Shown one piece after another: positions 6,830-10,871 of a stretch of DNA of 10,871 nt. The stretch is from positions 1 through 10,871 of the forward strand of contig JAMNXK010000033.1 in assembly GCA_023653245.1 (NCBI GenBank), written 5' to 3'. A program made the translations under genes and the position numbers. The DNA comes from Tagaea sp. (GTDB lineage: Bacteria > Pseudomonadota > Alphaproteobacteria > CACIAM-22H2). Under the pieces are notes generated by a model. It was not told the DNA's origin. It ran no database searches and saw only the letters and a program-made list of their open reading frames with translations. How positions within the stretch are numbered: the first letter of the stretch is position 1; every line of letters begins with the position of its first letter.

Positions 6830-7891
6830 ATGACGACGCAGATCAAAGGGCCAGGTCTGATGCTGAGCCAGTTCGTCGGCGCAGCACCGCCTTTCGACAC
6901 GTTGCCCGGTTTGGCGCGGTGGGCGCGTGGATTGGGATATCTCGGATTGCAGGTTCCCGCGCACGATCGGCGGATCCTCGATGTCCGGCATCTTGCGCAG
7001 AACCCGGCAACGACCAAATCGCTCAACGCAATGCTGGCCGCCGAAGGTGTGGCGATCAGCGAAGTCGCCGCACACCGCGCGGGCCAATTGATGGCGGTCC
7101 ATCCGGCCTACGAGAAAATGGCCGGCGTTTTCGCGCCGCCACATTTGCGCGACGATCCGAAAGCGCGCGCTGCCGACGCGATCGAGACATTGCGCGCGGC
7201 GATCGACGCGGCGGCGGCGCTCGGCGTCGGGAAAGTAGCGACGTTCACCGGCGCATTGGCGTGGCCCTACTTCTATCCTTGGCCGCCACCGCCGTCGGGG
7301 CTTATCGAGCGCGCTTTCGACGAACTCGCGGCACGTTGGCGCCCCATTGTCGCCTATGCCGGCGAGCGTAGTGTCGACTTGCTATTCGAGCCGCATCCAG
7401 GCGAGGACGTTCACGACGGCGTCACCTTCGCGCGCTTCCTCGATCGCCTCGATGGCCACGCGCGCGTCAAGATCCTGTTCGATCCGAGCCATATGCTGAT
7501 TCAGCACATGGACTATCTGGGCTTCATCGACCATTGGCACAATCGCATCGGCGGGTTTCACGTCAAGGACGCTGAGTTCGTGCGCAGTGCGCAGTCTGGA
7601 GTCTACGGCGGATACGGCGATTGGCGCGCGCGGCCCGGCCGGTTCCGCTCGCCCGGCGACGGTCAAGTGGACTTCGGAGCGATTTTCTCCCGGTTGACGG
7701 CGCACGGCTACGACGGCTGGGCGGTCGTCGAGTGGGAATGCCACATCAAGTCGCCCGAGCAGGGTGCGCGCGAAGGTGCGGCGTTCGTCGCTTCGCATCT
7801 GATCGAAACGACCGAGCGGGCTTTCGATGCGCCGTTGCGCACCGCGGCGGGTGCGACCGAGCTCGATGCGATTTTAGGGATCGAACGATGA
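6830..7891 (+). CDS. Sugar phosphate isomerase/epimerase-like TIM-barrel protein
   Basis: A 353-residue cytoplasmic enzyme of the xylose-isomerase-like TIM-barrel superfamily, which isomerises, epimerises or dehydrates sugars and inositols with a divalent metal. The four expected metal ligands are visible: E187 ([10 protein letters not shown]), D218 (ILFDPSHM), H244 (GFHVKDAEF) and E301 (VVEWECH). The segment [20 protein letters not shown] (259-278) and the DF that follows it in GQVDFGAIF are typical of the isomerase branch found with Gfo/Idh dehydrogenases in sugar and inositol catabolism. The start at ATG 6830 is supported by GGGGA five nt upstream. An in-frame extension to 6785 has no family resemblance. 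It is the first gene of the arm divergent from the transporter, and its stop overlaps the next start (ATGA). The exact substrate is unknown. Confidence 0.93.
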   Translation: MTTQIKGPGLMLSQFVGAAPPFDTLPGLARWARGLGYLGLQVPAHDRRILDVRHLAQNPATTKSLNAMLAAEGVAISEVAAHRAGQLMAVHPAYEKMAGVFAPPHLRDDPKARAADAIETLRAAIDAAAALGVGKVATFTGALAWPYFYPWPPPPSGLIERAFDELAARWRPIVAYAGERSVDLLFEPHPGEDVHDGVTFARFLDRLDGHARVKILFDPSHMLIQHMDYLGFIDHWHNRIGGFHVKDAEFVRSAQSGVYGGYGDWRARPGRFRSPGDGQVDFGAIFSRLTAHGYDGWAVVEWECHIKSPEQGAREGAAFVASHLIETTERAFDAPLRTAAGATELDAILGIER

Positions 7892-9051
7892 CAAAGCAGG
7901 GAATCATTGCGCCTCTCAAGCTGGCCGTCATTGGCGGTGCCGCACCTTCGACAATCGGGGCCGTGCACCGGATCGGCGCCACGATGGACGGGCATTTTCG
8001 GATCGTCGCTGGAATTCTCTCGTCCGACCCGGTCCGCGGCCGCGAGGCGGGCCTTGCACTGGGAATTGCGCCGGAGCGGATCTACCGTGACATGGACGCG
8101 CTCGTCGCAGGCGAAGCTGAACGCGAAGATCGCATCGACGCCGTATCGATTTGCACGCCCAACGACAGCCATTTCGCCTACGCGAAGGCGGCGCTGGCGG
8201 CCGGATACCATGCGATGCTCGACAAGCCGCTCTGCAACGCGATCGCGGAGGGCGAGAAGCTCGAGGCGCTGGCGCGCGCCTCGGGCCGCGTGCTCGCCCT
8301 CACGCACGCTTATGCCGGCTATCCGATGATCCGCGAAATGCGCGCGCGCATTTTGCGCGGCGAGATCGGCACGCTGCGCATGGTTCAAGTCGAGTATCTC
8401 GGCTCGGGCTTGGCCGAGCGGGTGGAGGAAATGCCCGGTGCCGAGAAACGCTGGCGCCTCGACCCGGATCGGTCAGGTCCGTCGCTGGTCTTGGGCGACA
8501 TCGGCACGCACGCCCACCATTTGGCCTGCTTCACGACGGGGATGCCGATGCTCGACGTCTCGGCCGATGTCGGGGCATCGATGCCCGGCCGGCGCGTGCA
8601 CGATTACGCCCATATCCGGTTCGCGATGGAGGGTGGCGTCCGCGGTGCGATGTTTCTCAGTCAGGCGGCGGCGGGGGCGGAGAACGACATCATGGTTCGG
8701 GTCTTCGGCTCGCGCGGGCACACCGAGTGGCGCCACCGCGACCACACGCATCTGAAATTCGCGTTCACGGACGGCGAGACGCGGATCTATGGCGTTGCCC
8801 AACCCAATGTGGACCGTGCGGCGGCGCGCGCCACACGGTTCAAGCGCGCCGGTCATCCCGAGGGATTGCACGAGGCGTTCGCCAATCTCTACTCGGATTT
8901 CGCCGAGTTGGTGCGTGCCCGCCAAAAGGGCCGCGCACCGGACCCCGGCGCGCTCGATCTGCCGCAAGCCGCCGAGGGCGTTGCGGGACTCCGCTTCGTC
9001 ATGGCCGCACTCGCAAGCTCGGCAGCACAGGGTACCAAACGCCCGCTTTGA
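7888..9051 (+). CDS. Gfo/Idh/MocA-family NAD(P)-dependent oxidoreductase
   Basis: A 387-residue dehydrogenase of the glucose-fructose oxidoreductase / inositol dehydrogenase family, which oxidises or reduces a sugar or polyol hydroxyl. The N-terminal Rossmann strand is LAVIGGAAPSTIGAVHRIG (about 12-30). Its GGAAPSTIG loop departs from plain GxGxxG, in the manner of the GGG-xx-IGxVHR branch of the family. SICTPNDSHFAYAKAALAAG (87-106) and the EKP-equivalent DKP (112-114, catalytic lysine K113) follow. GDIGTHAHH (203-211) carries the conserved Asp and His of the active site. The start ATG at 7888 overlaps the isomerase stop and has AGGGA seven nt upstream, so the two are translated as a pair. 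They probably act on consecutive steps with the imported sugar or polyol. The substrate is not determinable here. Confidence 0.94.
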   Translation: MTKQGIIAPLKLAVIGGAAPSTIGAVHRIGATMDGHFRIVAGILSSDPVRGREAGLALGIAPERIYRDMDALVAGEAEREDRIDAVSICTPNDSHFAYAKAALAAGYHAMLDKPLCNAIAEGEKLEALARASGRVLALTHAYAGYPMIREMRARILRGEIGTLRMVQVEYLGSGLAERVEEMPGAEKRWRLDPDRSGPSLVLGDIGTHAHHLACFTTGMPMLDVSADVGASMPGRRVHDYAHIRFAMEGGVRGAMFLSQAAAGAENDIMVRVFGSRGHTEWRHRDHTHLKFAFTDGETRIYGVAQPNVDRAAARATRFKRAGHPEGLHEAFANLYSDFAELVRARQKGRAPDPGALDLPQAAEGVAGLRFVMAALASSAAQGTKRPL

Positions 9052-9078
9052 TAGGCCTGACGCTGCGCTATCCGCAGG

Positions 9079-9102
9079 GGCTTCGCGGGTCGCGTCGAAG
9101 CC
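9079..9102 (+). terminator. Weak stem-loop downstream of the oxidoreductase gene
   Basis: GGCTTCG (9079-9085) and CGAAGCC (9096-9102) form a 7-bp stem with a 10-nt loop, 27 bp after the oxidoreductase stop. There is no T-run after it, so it is at best a weak or Rho-assisted end. It may be fortuitous in GC-rich DNA. Confidence 0.25.
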
Positions 9103-9139
9103 GCGTGTGGTGGCGGAACCAAGGCAGAGCGAGGGAATC

Positions 9140-9180
9140 TGGGCTGATGGGGTGCGGGGGCCGTCCACCCCATCAGCCCA
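9140..9180. repeat. Strong inverted repeat (15-bp arms), possible bidirectional terminator or palindromic element
   Basis: TGGGCTGATGGGGTG (9140-9154) is perfectly repeated in inverse at 9166-9180 around an 11-base GC-rich loop. It lies between two convergent genes (oxidoreductase ending 9051, photolyase ending 9408), where a shared terminator would be useful, but there is no T-tract on either side. Its right arm ends exactly where the transposase relic begins (9181), so it could instead be a mobile palindromic unit or the scar of a rearrangement. Confidence 0.7.
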
Positions 9181-9368
9181 CTCCGCGATCCCTTCGCGCC
9201 GGCAAAGCTCGGCGATCGAGTGCTCGCCGCGCAGCCCCGAGATCACAATCCGGATCTTCTCTTCGGCCGAGTACTCCTTGCGCGTCTGGCGGCGGATTCG
9301 CGGACATGCTGCTCGGCCGTGCCGTTCGGCGGGGTCTGTTTCATCGGTCTCAATCTCGCCCCTTTCAT
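9181..9368 (-). pseudogene. Decayed IS3-type transposase orfA fragment
   Basis: Read on the minus strand, the fragment opens at about 9344 with MKQTPPNGTAEQHVRESAA. A shift of frame near 9285-9297 (fits loss of 4 nt in a GCC run) leads into TRKEYSAEEKIRIVISGLRG and EHSIAELCRREGIAE, the N-terminal helix-turn-helix region of IS3-family OrfA proteins (HTH_Tnp_1). It stops abruptly after GIAE at 9181, where the family continues with SLYYSWSKEFLEAGK; the rest of orfA and all of orfB are missing. In-frame ATGs lie at 9344 and 9368. No clear terminal inverted repeat or target duplication was found; the 39 bases from 9369 to 9407 may be leftover IS end but cannot be assigned. It is inactive. The family call rests on remembered sequence of these transposases. 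Confidence 0.75.
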
Positions 9369-9407
9369 GGTGACGACGAGCCGAAAACCCTCCGGTACGC
9401 AAACTAC

Positions 9408-10871
9408 TCAAACTGTCTTAGGGGCGCTGACGGCGGACAGTCGCGCAAGAAATGCGCCCGCATCCGCCGCTATCCGCGCGCGCCGATCGGCGGACATGGA
9501 CGCGAGCGTGCGATAGGGCATGCCCAAACGCGGATTGCCCGCGAGCTTGCCCGCATTGCGCGCCAGGAAATCCCAGTAAAGATAGTTGAAGGGGCAGGCT
9601 TTCGGTCCGGCCTTGATCTTCGGATCGTAAACGCAGCCCGCGCAATAGTCGGACATGCGGTCGATATAGGCCCCCGAGGCGGCGTAGGGTTTCGAGCCCA
9701 GCAGCCCCCCATCGGCGTGCAGCGCCATGCCGTGGACATTGGGCAGTTCGACCCATTCGTAGGCGTCGGCGTAGACGATCAGGAACCATTCCTCCAGCGC
9801 CGCCGGCGCCACGCCGGCGAGCAGCGCGAAATTGCCGAGCACCATGAGGCGCTGGATGTGGTGGGCGTAGGCGTTGCGCCGGGTCGTGCCCACGGCTTCG
9901 CGCAAACAGGCCATTTCGGTGTCGCCGGTCCAATAGAATTCGGGCAAGGCGCGATGCGCGTCGAGATGGTTGGAGCGCGCGTAATCGGGCATACGCTCCC
10001 AGTAGAGGCCGCGCACGAATTCGCGCCAGCCCAGGATCTGGCGGATGAATCCTTCGACGGCGTTGAGCGGCGCCGCGCCGGATCGGTAGGCCGCTTCGGC
10101 CGCGTCGCAGACTTCGCGCGCCAGCAGCAGACCCGCGTTGAGATAGGGGGCGAGGACGGCGTGATGCAGGAAATCCTCGCCCGTTTTCATCGCGTCCTGG
10201 TAGTCGCCGAAGCGCGGCAGGTGGACCCGCACGAAGTCGTCGAGGGCTTCGAGCGCCTGGGCGCGCGTCGTCGCCCAAGCGAAGTCGTCGAGATCGCCGA
10301 AATGGCCGGCGAAATTCGCGCGCACGAGATCGAGGGCCTCGCGCGCGACCGCGTCGGGCGCGAAGCGTTTGCGCGGCGGTGGCCGGTGGCCGGCCGGCAG
10401 GCGTTTGCGGTTCTCGGCGTCGAAATTCCAGGCGCCGCCGGCGGGTTCGCCACCGTCCATCAGATAGCCGGTCTTGCGCCGCATCTCGCGATAGAAAAGC
10501 TCCATCCGGTATTGGCGCCGTCCCTTGGCCCATGCCGCGAATTCGGCGCGCGAACACAAGAAGCGGTCGTCGTCGCGAATTTCGACCGGCACACCGGCGA
10601 TCTGCGGCCACGAGTCCATCATACGGCGCACGCGCCATTCGCCGGGCTCGACGACGACGACGCGCGCGGGGCGATGTCGCGCGACGGCGCGCGCCAATTC
10701 GCCCGAAAACGAATGGGTGTTCGCCGGGTCGTCGAACGCGACGTAGTCCACGCGGAACCCTTGGGCGCGCAGCTCGCCCGCGAAATTCCGCATCGCGGCG
10801 AACAGGAAAGCGATCTTCTGCTTGTGGTGCTTGACGTAGGTGGCCTCGGCGCGAACCTCGACCATCAGCAC
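9408..10871 (-). CDS. phrB: Iron-sulfur bacterial cryptochrome/photolyase, PhrB-type (6-4) photolyase (N-terminus outside window)
   Basis: A cytoplasmic FAD flavoprotein that uses light to repair UV photoproducts in DNA, of the FeS-BCP (prokaryotic 6-4 photolyase, formerly DPRP) class. The visible 487 residues run to the window edge without a credible start. The four [4Fe-4S] ligands are present at visible residues C322 (MACLRE), C410, C413 and C426 (YCAGC, then KACPFNYLYWDFLARN). These are each 28 less than C350/C438/C441/C454 of Agrobacterium PhrB, so about 28 N-terminal residues should be missing. The active-site His pair is H337-H338 (NAYAHHIQRLM). Also conserved are EPGEWRVR, ELFYREMRRKTGYLM, GGAWNFDAENR, GFIRQILGWREFVRG, and YADAYEWVELPNVHGMA with GSKPYAASGAYI. 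It is unrelated to the sugar regulon and convergent with it. The C-terminus SAPKTV is at 9408. Confidence 0.95.
   Translation of the reverse strand: MLMVEVRAEATYVKHHKQKIAFLFAAMRNFAGELRAQGFRVDYVAFDDPANTHSFSGELARAVARHRPARVVVVEPGEWRVRRMMDSWPQIAGVPVEIRDDDRFLCSRAEFAAWAKGRRQYRMELFYREMRRKTGYLMDGGEPAGGAWNFDAENRKRLPAGHRPPPRKRFAPDAVAREALDLVRANFAGHFGDLDDFAWATTRAQALEALDDFVRVHLPRFGDYQDAMKTGEDFLHHAVLAPYLNAGLLLAREVCDAAEAAYRSGAAPLNAVEGFIRQILGWREFVRGLYWERMPDYARSNHLDAHRALPEFYWTGDTEMACLREAVGTTRRNAYAHHIQRLMVLGNFALLAGVAPAALEEWFLIVYADAYEWVELPNVHGMALHADGGLLGSKPYAASGAYIDRMSDYCAGCVYDPKIKAGPKACPFNYLYWDFLARNAGKLAGNPRLGMPYRTLASMSADRRARIAADAGAFLARLSAVSAPKTV

Noticed and set aside
8473..9411. A 312-codon minus-strand frame running from the transposase relic into the oxidoreductase gene
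   Set aside because: Only the part at about 9181-9290 resembles transposase. The remainder is antisense to the Gfo/Idh gene, so it is not one protein.
9418..10638. A second long minus-strand frame inside the photolyase gene
   Set aside because: It is an Arg-rich out-of-frame shadow of the photolyase, whose own frame carries the Fe-S cysteines and FAD-domain motifs.
1..10871. Search by eye for tRNA, rRNA, CRISPR arrays, long direct repeats and riboswitch-like leaders
   Set aside because: No cloverleaf, regularly spaced repeat or leader of sufficient length was seen. Almost all the DNA is protein-coding.

Overview
The window looks like chromosomal DNA of a GC-rich alphaproteobacterium. The evidence is the dense, high-GC coding with start/stop overlaps of 1-4 bp at most junctions, a LacI-type operator with a GTAGCGCTAC core, a photolyase closely matching Agrobacterium PhrB, and an IS3-type transposase relic of a kind common in Rhizobiales and Rhodospirillales. 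The genus cannot be fixed from this stretch.

Layout. (1) 61-1098 (+): a LacI-family regulator whose stop codon overlaps the stop of the facing gene. (2) 6713-1095 (-): a six-gene operon encoding, in order of transcription, an ABC ATPase, a solute-binding protein, permease 1, permease 2, a small membrane-anchored beta-sandwich protein and a D-2-hydroxyacid dehydrogenase. All junctions after the binding protein are overlapping start/stop codons; the binding-protein/permease junction is bridged by a possible 15-codon mini-ORF and a strong hairpin. (3) 6714-6829: a divergent control region holding one perfect 16-bp palindrome of LacI-operator type. (4) 6830-9051 (+): a xylose-isomerase-like TIM-barrel isomerase/epimerase and a Gfo/Idh/MocA dehydrogenase, joined by an ATGA overlap. 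(5) 9052-9407: non-coding, with a strong 15-bp-arm hairpin abutting a decayed IS3-type orfA fragment. (6) 9408 to the right edge (-): an iron-sulfur photolyase of the PhrB (6-4) type, cut at its N-terminus by the window.

Blocks 1-4 read as one regulon for an unidentified sugar, polyol or sugar acid. The ABC importer brings the substrate in, the Gfo/Idh dehydrogenase and TIM-barrel isomerase convert it, and the 2-hydroxyacid dehydrogenase acts on a hydroxy- or keto-acid product. The LacI regulator, whose effector domain resembles the gluconate-repressor (GntR) branch, probably controls both arms through the central palindrome. No kinase or aldolase is present, so the pathway is incomplete here. 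The least ordinary parts are the periplasmic beta-sandwich protein built into the transporter operon, and the hairpin plus mini-ORF arrangement that hides the ribosome-binding site of permease 1.
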